Shown here piece by piece: positions 43,783 to 53,319 of a stretch of 64,000 nt of DNA (its first letter is position 1; each line of letters begins with the position of its first letter). A program made the translations under genes and the position numbers. The stretch is from Nakamurella flava (GTDB lineage: Bacteria; Actinomycetota; Actinomycetes; Mycobacteriales; Nakamurellaceae): positions 1,116,001 through 1,180,000 of the forward strand of contig NZ_SZZH01000001.1 of the NCBI RefSeq assembly GCF_005298075.1, given 5' to 3'. The notes beneath the pieces were generated by a model, which did no database searches, was not told the DNA's origin, and saw only the letters and a program-made list of their open reading frames with translations.

Positions 43783-45240
43783 GTGAGTGTCACCGGGGGA
43801 CGGCGCATCGACCCTGCCCGTCAGAGTCCAATCGCCCGCCGCCGGCGGGATCGGATCATCGCGGCGGGCATCGCCGTCGTCGTCCTGGTCGCCGGGCTGC
43901 TGATCTATCTGACCAGCGACGGACGGGCCACCACCGACGCGACCGGCCCGGCGGTCCCGGCGCCGTCCACGGCCGCCGCCCCGCCTGCTGCCCTGGCCGA
44001 ACGCTGGACGTTGACCACCGACCCGGCCCTCGGGGCGGTCGCCTCCCCGTATGGGGTCGTCGTCACCGCCGACACCACCACCGTCTACGGCCACGACGCC
44101 ACCACGGGTGCCCTGCGCTGGTCCTACGGCCGCAGCAATCTGCCGTTGTGCGCGGTCGGCTCCGGCGACGTGGACGCCCCCGGGGTGACCCGGCGCGGGG
44201 TGGTCCGCGGCGTGATGGTCGTCTCGGAGGAGGGCGGGTGGTGCTCGCAGGTCATGTTGCTCGACCCGGACACCGGTGAGCGGCACTACGTCCGCACCAG
44301 CCCCGACCAGCCGGGGGGTGCTCTGGTCTTCGGTGGTCCGTACGCCGGCTGGGTCGGCCCCACGCTGACCGAATTGTGGCGCGACGACCTCGTCCGCACC
44401 ATCCAGTACGGCGACGAACCCGCCCCCACCAAGCCCAACGCCCAGCGCCTGGGGTGCGTCTTCACCGACCTCGCCGTGGCCGACCGGCAGTTCGCCACCG
44501 TCGAACACTGCACCGACTCCACCTACGCCCAGGTCGTCATCAACTGGGCGGACCCCGGTTCCGCCCCGGACAAGCCGGCCGACCAGGACGTCTTCAAGCA
44601 CACGCCCCGGGCGACCATCGATACCGGCGCGCAGTTCGCCCGGATCGTCGGCATCACCGCCGATTCGGTGGCCGTGCTCTTGCCGAAGAGCGATGGCGCC
44701 GAGGTGGTCGTCTACGACACGTCCGGTCAGGTCCAGTCACGCGCGGACGTCACGGTGCCCGCCGCCGCGATCGCCACCGCCGACCGATTGGTCGACGGCC
44801 GGGTCGTCCCGACCCCGGCGGTTCGCGCCGGCGCCCAGCGGTACTCGCTGATCGGCAGCAGTCTCCTCGAGGTCACCACCGCATCGAGTCAACGGACCGC
44901 GCCCGCCACGTCGACCAGCCCGGCCGGCACACTCACCCCGGCGCCCGGGTCGACCGTGCCCACCAGCGAAGCGCTCGCGCCCAGCACGGTGACCGTGTCC
45001 GACCTGCAGGCCGGGTGGGTCCATGCCGACGTGACCGGGCTGCCGGCCGTCTACCCCGACCAGCTCCTGGTGCCGGTGGCCGCCGGTCTGCAGCCGGTGA
45101 CCCGGTCGGACGGCCTTGACGATCCGAGTCGGCCACTGCTGTCCGTCGACCGGGGCGGCTGGGCCGGGCGGGTGGACGTGAGCGCCGTCGGCGACGTGGT
45201 CGTCGAGACCCGTGGGGACCAGGTCGTCGGCCTGAGCTGA
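43783..45240 (+). CDS. Membrane-anchored PQQ-like beta-propeller protein (Rv3212-like)
   Basis: This 485-residue protein has a basic N-terminus, one membrane anchor (IIAAGIAVVVLVAGLLIYL) and a large outside domain of repeated strands with VYGHDATTGALRW and VVVYDTSGQ turns typical of PQQ-like propellers. A Ser/Thr/Pro-rich stretch near residues 365-395 breaks the pattern. It is the counterpart of Rv3212 by position after the RhlE helicase. The function is unknown; propellers here usually scaffold other envelope proteins. The GTG at 43783 is leaderless. Confidence 0.8.
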   Translation: MSVTGGRRIDPARQSPIARRRRDRIIAAGIAVVVLVAGLLIYLTSDGRATTDATGPAVPAPSTAAAPPAALAERWTLTTDPALGAVASPYGVVVTADTTTVYGHDATTGALRWSYGRSNLPLCAVGSGDVDAPGVTRRGVVRGVMVVSEEGGWCSQVMLLDPDTGERHYVRTSPDQPGGALVFGGPYAGWVGPTLTELWRDDLVRTIQYGDEPAPTKPNAQRLGCVFTDLAVADRQFATVEHCTDSTYAQVVINWADPGSAPDKPADQDVFKHTPRATIDTGAQFARIVGITADSVAVLLPKSDGAEVVVYDTSGQVQSRADVTVPAAAIATADRLVDGRVVPTPAVRAGAQRYSLIGSSLLEVTTASSQRTAPATSTSPAGTLTPAPGSTVPTSEALAPSTVTVSDLQAGWVHADVTGLPAVYPDQLLVPVAAGLQPVTRSDGLDDPSRPLLSVDRGGWAGRVDVSAVGDVVVETRGDQVVGLS

Positions 45241-45252
45241 CCGCAGGGCTGC

Positions 45253-45591
45253 TCAGCGGCCCCAGACGAACCAGAGCACCGCGGCCACTGTCGCGATCAC
45301 CGCCAGGTCGACGACCAGACGCGGCCCTGCGCGGCGATTCGACCGGCGTCGCAGCGCGAACTCACCGAGAGCCCCGACCAGCAGGTGTAGGCCGATCCCC
45401 CACCAGGGCCCTGAGCCGCCGGCCGCCCCGGCGGCCGGGACGAACGACGGCGCCAACAGACGTCCGACCAGCCACACCGCGCCGACCACCAGCATTCCGG
45501 CCGTCAGCAGCCCCGCCAGGCCGTCGATCCACCGCACCGCGGCGGGTCGACGGGGCGACGACTCGTCGACGCGGCACACCGAGCCGGCCAT
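45253..45591 (-). CDS. Small three-span membrane protein
   Basis: This 112-residue protein has three predicted membrane segments (GLLTAGMLVVGAVWLVG, GIGLHLLVGALGEFAL, LAVIATVAAVLWFVWG) and little else. Its ATG at 45591 shares a base with the stop of the PHP-domain gene (TGATG), so it is translated together with it. I do not recognise a family. Confidence 0.65.
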   Translation of the reverse strand: MAGSVCRVDESSPRRPAAVRWIDGLAGLLTAGMLVVGAVWLVGRLLAPSFVPAAGAAGGSGPWWGIGLHLLVGALGEFALRRRSNRRAGPRLVVDLAVIATVAAVLWFVWGR

Positions 45592-46463
45592 CACCAGAGC
45601 GAGCCGCCCGGTCCGACCGGGGCCACCACCCCGCTCGATGCCGCCAGGATCCGGCCCAGTTGTTCCTCCCGTGTCGTCTCCTGGCCGAGCCGCAGCACCT
45701 TGTTCGTGCCGTGGTAGTCCGAAGACCCCGTGGCGATCAGGCCCAGCCGCTCGACGAAGGAACCCAGTTCGGCCCGCGCGGCGTCGTCGTGGTCGGGGTG
45801 GTCGACCTCCAGTCCGCCCAGGCCGTGATCGACCAGCATGGCGACGGTGTCGAAATCCAGGGCCCGGAACTCGCCCCGCCCCCGGGGGTGGGCGATGACG
45901 CTGACCCCGCCCGCCGCGGCGATCATGTCCACGGCCGAGATGAGGTCGGTGTCGGCCTTGGGGACGTAGAACTGGCTGCGCCCGGCCAGGTACGAGGCGA
46001 ACGCCTCGTCGACCGAGGCGACCACGCCCGAGGCGACCAGGGCCCGACCGATATGCGGTCGACCCACCGGGGCGTCCCCGGCGATCTCCATGACCTGCTG
46101 GCGGGAGATGGGGACGCCCGCCGCCACCATACGATCGACGATTCCCATGCCCCGGTGCAGGCGTTCGTCCCGCAACCGCGCCTGCTCGGCCACGATCGCC
46201 GGCGCCGCCGGGTCGAACAGATAGCCCAGCAGGTGCACGCTGACCAGCCGGCCACCGCCCGGGATGAGGGTCGAGAACTCGGCTCCCCGGATGACGGCCA
46301 ACTCGGCCGGACGGGCCGCGAGGGCCGGCGCCCACCCACCCGTGTTGTCGTGATCGGTGATGGCGATGACGTCGAGACCGGACGCGACGGCGGCGGCCAT
46401 CAGCTCGGCCGGACTGTCGGTGCCGTCCGACGCCGTGGAATGGGTGTGCAGGTCGATGCGCAT
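45591..46463 (-). CDS. PHP-domain phosphoesterase (RNase AM/YciV-like)
   Basis: This 290-residue metal-dependent phosphoesterase has the metal-binding motifs in order: DLHTHSTASDG, AITDHDNTGG, GAEFS, GRPHIGRAL, AHPRG and SSDYHG. YciV-type members act on 3',5'-nucleoside bisphosphates and trim RNA 5' ends, so a role in nucleotide recycling is likely. The ATG at 46463 was chosen because MRIDLHTHS is the family start. It is the first gene of a two-gene unit with the small membrane protein. Confidence 0.9.
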   Translation of the reverse strand: MRIDLHTHSTASDGTDSPAELMAAAVASGLDVIAITDHDNTGGWAPALAARPAELAVIRGAEFSTLIPGGGRLVSVHLLGYLFDPAAPAIVAEQARLRDERLHRGMGIVDRMVAAGVPISRQQVMEIAGDAPVGRPHIGRALVASGVVASVDEAFASYLAGRSQFYVPKADTDLISAVDMIAAAGGVSVIAHPRGRGEFRALDFDTVAMLVDHGLGGLEVDHPDHDDAARAELGSFVERLGLIATGSSDYHGTNKVLRLGQETTREEQLGRILAASSGVVAPVGPGGSLW

Positions 46464-46640
46464 CGCGGTCCATCTTCGCCTACCCACCGGGGTGGGACGG
46501 ACACACACACGCGCGGCGTTCACCGACCGGCCACCTCGCCGTCGCCCGACACCCGAAGGTGCGGACTATGGTCCGGCGGGCCCTCGGAACCGTCGCGACT
46601 CCGCGACGCTCGGCATCGAAGGGGTCAGGAGGAGGTCGTC

Positions 46641-47735
46641 GTGTTGCCGTCACTGCGGGTACGTCAGGGCCTGGGTCGCGTCCGTCCGCCCCTCCCGTCG
46701 GGTGTCGATACCGACGACCGGGCCGCCGTGTCCCGGGAGTCCGCTCTGGTCGACTGCGCCGCGTACATCGACGGCCGCCGAGTGGCCTGCGACCCGTCGA
46801 CCGACGCGGCGAAGCACGCGGTCGGCGAGGCGGACAGCGGGTTCGTCTGGCTGGGCCTTTTCGAACCGGAACCCGACGAGATGGCCGCCGTGGCCCGCCA
46901 GTTCGGTCTGCATGAGCTGGCCGTCGAGGACGCCGTCCACGCCTACCAGCGGCCCAAGCTCGACCGGTACCGCGAATACCTGTTCATGGTCTTCAAGACG
47001 GTCACGTTCCGCGAACCCGACCAGCCGGACCGGACGGCGGAGGTGGTGGAGACCGGGGAGGTCATGGTCTTCCTCGGCCGCAGGTTCGTCATCACCGTGC
47101 GGCACGGCGAGCACCAGGCCCTCGGGACGCTGCGCGCCCGGCTCGAGTCCCATCCCGACCAGCTGGCCCTGGGCCCGGTCTCCGTCCTGCACGCCATCGC
47201 CGACAACGTCGTCGACCGGTACGTCGAGGTGATCGCCGCGCTGGAAGACGACATCGACGAGGCCGAGAACGCCGTCTTCAACCCGGACCGGGCCATCGAC
47301 ATCGAGGAGATCTACCGGCTCAAGCAGCAGGTGCTGCAGCTGCGCCGGTCGGTCGCACCACTGGCCAACCCGCTGCACGTGCTGTCCCACACCCCGCATC
47401 CGTTGTTGCCCGCCGGCATCCGGGAATACTTCTCCGACGTCGAGGACCATCTGTCCGGAGTGCGCGAACAGGTCAACACGGCCGACGAACTGCTGACGAC
47501 CCTGATCAACGCCGCACTGACCGAGGTCACCACCCGGCAGAACGAGGACATGCGGAAGATCTCGGCCTGGGCCGCGATCGCGCTGATCCCCACCGCCATC
47601 GCCGGCATCTACGGGATGAACTTCGAGAACATGCCCGAGCTGACCTGGACGTACGGCTACCCGATGGCGCTGGGCCTGATCGTCACCATCTGCACGCTGC
47701 TGTACGTCGTGTTGCGCCGGAAGGGCTGGCTCTGA
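46641..47735 (+). CDS. corA: CorA-family magnesium/cobalt transporter
   Basis: This 364-residue channel has a large cytoplasmic N-terminal domain, a long stalk helix (LKQQVLQLRRSVAPLANPLHVL) and two C-terminal membrane segments. The first of these ends in the selectivity motif YGMNFENMPEL (GMN). The GTG at 46641 follows GGAGGAGG. Pentamers of CorA import Mg2+ passively with gating by internal Mg2+. No Mg2+-sensing RNA was seen upstream. It converges on the stress-protein gene, with a shared hairpin between. Confidence 0.92.
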   Translation: MLPSLRVRQGLGRVRPPLPSGVDTDDRAAVSRESALVDCAAYIDGRRVACDPSTDAAKHAVGEADSGFVWLGLFEPEPDEMAAVARQFGLHELAVEDAVHAYQRPKLDRYREYLFMVFKTVTFREPDQPDRTAEVVETGEVMVFLGRRFVITVRHGEHQALGTLRARLESHPDQLALGPVSVLHAIADNVVDRYVEVIAALEDDIDEAENAVFNPDRAIDIEEIYRLKQQVLQLRRSVAPLANPLHVLSHTPHPLLPAGIREYFSDVEDHLSGVREQVNTADELLTTLINAALTEVTTRQNEDMRKISAWAAIALIPTAIAGIYGMNFENMPELTWTYGYPMALGLIVTICTLLYVVLRRKGWL

Positions 47736-47759
47736 CCCACGCCCCGGGCTGACGCAGCG

Positions 47760-47786
47760 AACCCCGCCGGCCAGGCCGACGGGGTT
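47760..47786. terminator. Bidirectional hairpin between corA and the stress-protein gene
   Basis: AACCCCG-C-CGGC and GCCG-A-CGGGGTT form a stem with one mismatch and a three-base loop, between two convergent stops; it can act in both directions. Confidence 0.7.
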
Positions 47787-47807
47787 CGGTGACACGAGGT
47801 GCGGGCG

Positions 47808-48323
47808 TCAGCCGCGCTGACCGAGTTCCATGCGGGTGAGCAGGTCACGCGCCTGCTCCGCCGAGCGCGGCTCGCACAGCACGTCGTAGCGACGGGCGAC
47901 GACCTGGGAGGCCGAGGTGAAGTCCCGGCGGCCCTTGGCCACCGAATACCCCAGGTACCCCATGACCGCGCCGAAGGCCGCGCCGATCAGCACCGACACC
48001 AGCATCAGGACCAAGACACCACCCTGGACGGGCGCGAAGAAGCCCATCAGCAGACCGACGAACAAGCCCATCCAGGCGCCGGATGCAGCGCCCGCGGCGG
48101 CCAGCTTGCCGGCCGTCAACCGGCCGATGACCCGCTCCACCAGCTGCAGATCGGACCCGACGATGGTCACGTCCTGGATGGAGAACTCGTTCTTGATCAG
48201 GTACTCGACCGCGCCCTGGGCCTGCGCGTAGGTCGGATAGGCAGCGACGGCGAACCCGGTCGGCGGAGTCGGAAGGCTGGGAACCGCGGTGGCGGCGCTC
48301 CGAAAGCTGATCGGTGAGGTCAC
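47808..48323 (-). CDS. General stress protein 17M-like membrane protein
   Basis: This 171-residue protein has an N-terminal ferredoxin-like part (FAVAAYPTYAQAQGAVEYLI, VTIVGSDLQLVERVIGRLT), a Gly/Ala-rich double membrane span (WMGLFVGLLMGFFAP, LVSVLIGAAFGAVMGYLGY) and a short C-terminal domain. This is the general stress protein 17M-like pattern. Its function is unknown. The GTG at 48323 has AGGGAG upstream. It is divergent from mrp. Confidence 0.8.
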   Translation of the reverse strand: MTSPISFRSAATAVPSLPTPPTGFAVAAYPTYAQAQGAVEYLIKNEFSIQDVTIVGSDLQLVERVIGRLTAGKLAAAGAASGAWMGLFVGLLMGFFAPVQGGVLVLMLVSVLIGAAFGAVMGYLGYSVAKGRRDFTSASQVVARRYDVLCEPRSAEQARDLLTRMELGQRG

Positions 48324-48543
48324 GGCGGACCACTCCCTTCATGACTGACCATTTCACGATGGCACGGACGGATGTGCGATGCATGGGAACCGGTGATCGG
48401 AGCACTGCGGATCAGCGGCCGATCGCCCCGCCGTCGTCCTGCCGGTTTGCGTTCCGGACGGGGACCGGGCAGTACCGTGAAGGAGTCGGTCCGTGGCGCA
48501 GGTCCGGACCGGACACCTCGTCATCCACGTGAAAAAGGTATCG

Positions 48544-49698
48544 ATGTCTGTTCCCGGTTCCGCCGGTCCCCTCCCGGACGTCGCCGGCGTACGCGCCGCG
48601 CTGGCCACGGTCAAGGACCCCGAGATCCGCCGGCCCATCACCGAACTCGACATGGTCGCCGACCTGGCCGTCGACGAGCGCGGCGGCGTCGATCTGACCG
48701 TCCTGTTGACCATCGCCGCCTGTCCCCTGCGCGACACGCTGGTCAACGACGTCACCGCCGCCGTGCGAGGCGTTCCCGGGGTGACCGACCTGCGCCTGAC
48801 CCTCGGCGTGATGACGGATGACCAGCGCACCGCTCTGCGGGAGAAGCTCCGGGGCGGCCCCGGCCGGGAGATCCCGTTCGCCAGGCCGGAATCGCGGACC
48901 CGGGTGTACGCGGTCGCCTCCGGAAAGGGCGGGGTCGGCAAGTCCACCGTCACCGTCAACCTGGCGGCCGCACTGGCCGCCCGCGGCCTGGCCGTCGGGG
49001 TGCTCGACGCGGACGTCTACGGCTTCTCCGTCCCCCGGATGCTCGGCGTGACCGGCCGTCCGACCCGGGTCGGCGACATGATCCTGCCGCCGCAGGCCAA
49101 CGGGGTGAAGGTGATCAGTGTCGGCATGTTCGTCGACGGCAACACCCCCGTCGTCTGGCGCGGGCCCATGCTGCACCGTGCCCTGCAGCAGTTCCTGGCC
49201 GACGTGTTCTGGGGCGACCTGGATGTGCTGCTCCTCGACCTGCCGCCCGGTACCGGAGACATCGCCATCTCGACCGCGCAGCTCATCCCCACCGCCGAAC
49301 TGCTGGTGGTGACCACCCCGCAGGCGGCGGCCGCCGAGGTCGCCGAGCGGGCCGGGGCGATCGCCCTGCAGACCCGTCAGCGGGTCGTCGGGGTCGTCGA
49401 GAACATGGCAGCGCTGGTGCTGCCCGACGGCAGCACCCTGGACGTCTTCGGCACCGGCGGCGGCGACACCGTGGCGGCATCGCTCAGCCGGCTGACCGGG
49501 ACCGATGTTCCCGTGCTCGGCCGGATTCCTCTGGAAGTGGGCGTCCGCACCGCCGGGGACGCCGGTGTGCCGGTGGTGGCGGCGGAGGGAAGCAGCCCGG
49601 CGACCGACGCGCTCCGGCAGGTGGCGGCAGCGTTGGCGGCGCGGGCGCGTCCGCTGGCCGGCGTCTCTCTGGGCATCTCCCCGGCCGCACGACGCTGA
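48544..49698 (+). CDS. mrp: Mrp/ApbC Fe-S cluster carrier ATPase
   Basis: This 384-residue protein has an N-terminal MIP18/DUF59 domain (about 1-90) and a C-terminal P-loop ATPase. The deviant Walker A GKGGVGKST and the LLDLPPGTGD block are intact. The C-terminal CxxC of enteric ApbC is not seen, as in other actinobacterial Mrp proteins. It carries and delivers [Fe-S] clusters to apoproteins. The ATG at 48544 follows AAGG. Position between CorA and TatB genes matches M. tuberculosis Rv1229c. Confidence 0.9.
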   Translation: MSVPGSAGPLPDVAGVRAALATVKDPEIRRPITELDMVADLAVDERGGVDLTVLLTIAACPLRDTLVNDVTAAVRGVPGVTDLRLTLGVMTDDQRTALREKLRGGPGREIPFARPESRTRVYAVASGKGGVGKSTVTVNLAAALAARGLAVGVLDADVYGFSVPRMLGVTGRPTRVGDMILPPQANGVKVISVGMFVDGNTPVVWRGPMLHRALQQFLADVFWGDLDVLLLDLPPGTGDIAISTAQLIPTAELLVVTTPQAAAAEVAERAGAIALQTRQRVVGVVENMAALVLPDGSTLDVFGTGGGDTVAASLSRLTGTDVPVLGRIPLEVGVRTAGDAGVPVVAAEGSSPATDALRQVAAALAARARPLAGVSLGISPAARR

Positions 49699-49714
49699 CC
49701 GGTTCGCGGGTCGC

Positions 49715-50242
49715 TCAGGTGCCGTCCGGATCGAAGGGCGGCGGGGCCGATGGCGCGCGGGTGGCGGTCGCGCCGTCGGGCGGCGTGGCGCCGGATGCGG
49801 GGGCCGACGGGGCAGCGGCGGCGGTCGGCACCGCGGACACCGGCTTGATCAGCCCGTCGCGACCGCTCGTCGCACCGGTCCCGGGGGGCGGCTGCTGCGC
49901 ACTGTTCGGCTGATCCTTCAGCCCGAGGAAACCGCTGACCCCGCCGGAGAACTCCTCGCCCAGCAGGTTCCGCCCGATGATGCGCTTGGGGTGCAGGTCG
50001 CGGAGCTCCCGCAGTTCCTGGATCTCCTTCAGCGACTGCAGTTCGGCGATCTGCCGCCGCAGTTCTTCCATCTCCGGCCCGATTTCCTTACGGAGCTCGG
50101 CCTGGGCGCCGACGGCCATGCCGCGCACCTTGCGCAGGGTGCTGGTCACCCAGGTGACCGCGGTGGGGATGCGCTCGGGGCCCAGCAGGAAAACGCCGAT
50201 CACGACGATGATCCCGATCTGGGTCCAGGACAGACCGAACAC
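49715..50242 (-). CDS. tatB: Twin-arginine translocase subunit TatB
   Basis: This 175-residue protein starts with the family signature FGLSWTQIGIIVVIGVFLLGPERIP: one membrane helix followed by the conserved Pro-Glu and an amphipathic helix. A charged coiled stretch and a Pro/Ala-rich disordered tail follow. TatB binds folded Tat substrates at the membrane with TatC. The GTG at 50242 is preferred; one four codons upstream is possible. The order HtrA then TatB fits mycobacteria. Confidence 0.9.
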   Translation of the reverse strand: MFGLSWTQIGIIVVIGVFLLGPERIPTAVTWVTSTLRKVRGMAVGAQAELRKEIGPEMEELRRQIAELQSLKEIQELRELRDLHPKRIIGRNLLGEEFSGGVSGFLGLKDQPNSAQQPPPGTGATSGRDGLIKPVSAVPTAAAAPSAPASGATPPDGATATRAPSAPPPFDPDGT

Positions 50243-50338
50243 GGACCCGGCCACCTCCCCGTCTCGACGGCGCACTCGTCGGTCACGCCGCCGGCTCCGT
50301 CAGGCTACCTGCGACCGGCGGCGCATCAGGAACTCCGG

Positions 50339-51811
50339 TCAGACCGCAGCCATCGTGACGTTCACCGTGGCCTCGCGCCCCGCCCGTAGAAGGGTCACCG
50401 GGACGGTCGCGCCGACCGCCTGGGCCCGTTCGGCAACGATCAGCTCGTTGGCGTTGCCGACCGTGCGGTCGCCGACCTTGGTGATGATGTCGCCTTCGGC
50501 GATACCGGCCGCCGCTGCCGGGCCCCCGGCCTGCACGTTCTGCACCTGCGCACCGTCGGTGACGCCGTCGGTGGCCGATCGGGCGTTGACCCCCATGGTC
50601 GCGTGCTGGACCGACCCGGTCCGGATGAGCTGTTCGGCGATACCGCGGGCGAAGTTCATCGGGATGGCGAAACCGAGACCGATCGACCCGCTGGACTCGC
50701 CGCCGAGAGTGCGGATCGCCGAGTTGATCCCGACGACGGCACCGGAGGCGTCGACCAGCGGCCCCCCGGAGTTGCCCGGGTTCACCGCGGCATCGGTCTG
50801 GATCGCGTCGATGACGGCGTCGGTGTCCGACCCGCCACCGGACAGCTTCACCGGGCGGTTCTTGGCGGACACGATCCCGGTGGTGACGGTTCCGGCCAGT
50901 CCGAGGGGCGAACCGATCGCGATCACCGGATCGCCGACCGCCAGTGCGTCGGAGTCCCCGAGCTGGGCGACCGTCGGATTGCTGACGTCCACCTTGACGA
51001 CGGCGAGATCCGTGAGCGGATCGCGGCCGACGATGGTCCCGGGCACCCGGGTGCCCGCCGCGTCGGCGAACACCACCGTCAACTGCGCGGACGGGTTGGT
51101 CGCCGCCGACGAGATCACGTGGTTGTTGGTCAGCACGTAGCCGGCCGGATCGATGACCACGCCGGAGCCGGTGTCGCCGGTGTCCCCGGCCCGGATCTCC
51201 AGCGAGACGACCGCCGGGGTCACGCGTGCGGCGATCTCGGACACCGATCCGGGCTCCCGGACAACGCCGGGATCAACCGCGGTGAGGGTCGCATCGGGGT
51301 CGATCACCGCAGCCGGGAGGCGATTCGCCGCCAGGACGCCGATGACCGCGCCCACCGCTCCGATCACCAGGGCGGCGACGAGCATTCCGATCAGGGCGGA
51401 CAACCGCAGTCGACGTTGGAACAGCGCCTCGCGGAGGGTGAAGCGTTCGGCCGGAGGTCGGTCGTCCGCCGGTGCGTCCTCGTCATGGGGCGGAGTCAGG
51501 GCCACGGGCGCGGCGGGATTCCGCCACGGATTCGGGGGCGGCGGCACCGGCGCTTCCGGTGGTGTTCGCCGGGGGCGCTGCAGGCTCTCCGTGTCAGGCG
51601 ACGGGCGTCCGAACGCTTCGGACAGATGAGCCGGCAGCGGGGGGTCGCCGAGGGCGATGCCGCCCACCGCGGAAGCGCCCGGCGCGAACGAACCCGGCAC
51701 GCCGGCCGGACGGCCGAAAGCGCTCGCCGACGGCCGGCTGTCCGGCGGCCGTGGTGTGCGCTGCGGCTCGGGAACGGTACGGCCAGGGCCGTTGCCGTCG
51801 GCGGCTTGCAT
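50339..51811 (-). CDS. htrA: HtrA/DegP-type membrane serine protease with PDZ domain
   Basis: This 490-residue protease has a long Pro-rich cytoplasmic N-terminus of about 135 residues, one membrane segment (LIGMLVAALVIGAVGAVIGVL) and an outside trypsin-like domain. The catalytic triad is His in TNNHVIS (about 229), Asp in DLAVVKVD (about 267) and Ser in NPGNSGGPL (about 346). A C-terminal PDZ domain binds the ends of misfolded proteins. It is the envelope quality-control protease that in mycobacteria sits beside sigE and rseA, as here. The ATG at 51811 has a spaced AGGGGGA. Confidence 0.92.
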   Translation of the reverse strand: MQAADGNGPGRTVPEPQRTPRPPDSRPSASAFGRPAGVPGSFAPGASAVGGIALGDPPLPAHLSEAFGRPSPDTESLQRPRRTPPEAPVPPPPNPWRNPAAPVALTPPHDEDAPADDRPPAERFTLREALFQRRLRLSALIGMLVAALVIGAVGAVIGVLAANRLPAAVIDPDATLTAVDPGVVREPGSVSEIAARVTPAVVSLEIRAGDTGDTGSGVVIDPAGYVLTNNHVISSAATNPSAQLTVVFADAAGTRVPGTIVGRDPLTDLAVVKVDVSNPTVAQLGDSDALAVGDPVIAIGSPLGLAGTVTTGIVSAKNRPVKLSGGGSDTDAVIDAIQTDAAVNPGNSGGPLVDASGAVVGINSAIRTLGGESSGSIGLGFAIPMNFARGIAEQLIRTGSVQHATMGVNARSATDGVTDGAQVQNVQAGGPAAAAGIAEGDIITKVGDRTVGNANELIVAERAQAVGATVPVTLLRAGREATVNVTMAAV

Positions 51812-51979
51812 CGTGGACGCGTCCCCCTGCTCGTGCGCGTGGTGTCACGGAAAAGGACCGATCAGATCCGCTCCGCGACGACCGCGACGGGTCATCGGCG
51901 CCAGGCTACGTGAGCGGCCACAGCGCAGGGGTCGACCAAGCCGGCGACACCACCGTCCCGACCCGATCAGGAGAGAACG

Positions 51980-52450
51980 TCAGGGCGATTCGAGGGGCCA
52001 ACTGGCCGGTTGCACGTGATCCGGGCGCGGAACCGGCTGACTCTGCTGATCCGCGGAGGAGGTGACGACGACCGCACCCACGGCCAGTCCGATGACCAGC
52101 GCGCCGGTCCCGATGCGGAAGAGGCGGCCACGTCCCGTGGACCGCAGACCGTCGGCCGTGCGGTAGGCCCGGCCGGTGCGGGGGTCGATCGACACACCCG
52201 GCAGCGGGCCGGGGGGTGGGGCCGCCACCGGGATGGACCGCAGACTGGCCATGAGGTCGGGTGGCATGGTCGGACAGGCCGCTGACCGCAGCCAGCTGCG
52301 AGCAGCCTGCTGTTCGGCGACCTCGGCCCGGCACTGCGGGCAGTGTTCGATGTGCGCGGCCGCTCGCTGGAACGGTGTCATACCCAGTTCGCCGTCGACG
52401 AACGCGACGATCGTGTCCAGGTTCAGGTGGTCGGGGAAGGCGGACGTCAC
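51980..52450 (-). CDS. rseA: Zinc-binding anti-sigma factor, partner of SigE
   Basis: This 156-residue membrane protein has an N-terminal zinc-binding anti-sigma motif (HIEHCPQC, H-x3-C-x2-C), a disordered middle and one membrane segment ([17 protein letters not shown]). It should hold SigE inactive and release it when oxidised or proteolysed. The GTG at 52450 overlaps the sigE stop (GTGA), so the pair is co-translated; HtrA follows downstream. The assignment as RseA rests on motif and position. Confidence 0.88.
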   Translation of the reverse strand: MTSAFPDHLNLDTIVAFVDGELGMTPFQRAAAHIEHCPQCRAEVAEQQAARSWLRSAACPTMPPDLMASLRSIPVAAPPPGPLPGVSIDPRTGRAYRTADGLRSTGRGRLFRIGTGALVIGLAVGAVVVTSSADQQSQPVPRPDHVQPASWPLESP

Positions 52451-53118
52451 CGCATCACCTCCACGGGTTGCCTCGCGCCCGGACCGACCTCCTGAGATCG
52501 GGCCGCGCGACGTCGTTCGTATCCGTCCCGCAGGGCCAGACGCCCCCGATGGATCCGGGAGCGCACCGTGCCCAGCTTCACTCCCAGGGTTGCTCCGATC
52601 TCCTCGTAGGACAACCCCTCGACATCACAGAGCACGACGGCGGCCCGGAAATCGGGGTGCAGGTCGTCCAACGCGGCCTGCAGGTCGGGGTCGAGGTTCG
52701 CGTCGGAGAACGCCTGTTCCGGGGACGGCTCGCGACCCGCGATGCGCTCGGTCTCCTCGGGCAGGGCCTCCATGCGAATGCGCTGACGGCGCCGCACGAG
52801 GTCGAGGAACACATTGGTGGTGATGCGATGCAACCAGCCCTCGAAGGAACCGGGACGGTACCCCTCCAGGGAACGGAAGACGCGGATGAAGGTCTCCTGG
52901 GTGATGTCCTCGGCGTCGTGCACGTTGCCGGACAACCGGTAGGCGAGCCGGAAGACCCGATCACCGTGGTCGCGGACCACCTGGTCCCAGGCCGGTACCA
53001 CCCACTCGGCCGGCTGGGCCGCACCGGGCTCGACGGCCAGGGACGGGTCTCGGTCTGATCTGTCGGCTCCGACCGGCTCGATGCCGTTCGGGGCGGGCAG
53101 GATGGGCAGGGGAACCAC
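52447..53118 (-). CDS. sigE: ECF sigma factor SigE
   Basis: This sigma factor has about 223 residues. Region 2 reads [27 protein letters not shown] and region 4 [25 protein letters not shown]; both are close to M. tuberculosis SigE. It directs envelope-stress genes. The start is uncertain: GTG 53118 is the only in-frame start close to region 2, with an overlapping GGAGG that is nearer than ideal; the open frame runs further upstream without ATG. Its stop overlaps the anti-sigma gene. It is divergent from the O-methyltransferase gene. Confidence 0.88.
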   Translation of the reverse strand: MVPLPILPAPNGIEPVGADRSDRDPSLAVEPGAAQPAEWVVPAWDQVVRDHGDRVFRLAYRLSGNVHDAEDITQETFIRVFRSLEGYRPGSFEGWLHRITTNVFLDLVRRRQRIRMEALPEETERIAGREPSPEQAFSDANLDPDLQAALDDLHPDFRAAVVLCDVEGLSYEEIGATLGVKLGTVRSRIHRGRLALRDGYERRRAARSQEVGPGARQPVEVMR

Positions 53119-53319
53119 CTCCGGGTCGCGCGACCTTCCGGTCGCTCCGTCATTTTCGACCAGCCGGATGTGAGCCGAGTGTGAACTCGACCCGCCGCGG
53201 CCGCGAGCCGTCCCCCGTGGGGCCGGTGCGCCTGGCCGAGGCGACTCGCCCCGCCCGGTAGTCTTCGCCAGCGGCGGCGGCGACCACGACGGCGCACCCG
53301 CACACCAGGAGGTTCCCCG

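Noticed and set aside
41650-44601. 983-codon open frame on the minus strand across the RNA helicase and propeller genes
   Set aside because: It is antisense to two well-conserved genes; its composition (Gly/Asp/Val/Arg, no domain) is the usual mirror of high-GC codon bias.
46464-46640. Magnesium riboswitch upstream of corA
   Set aside because: The gap is short and I could not find the conserved M-box core; nothing beyond a ribosome site is evident.
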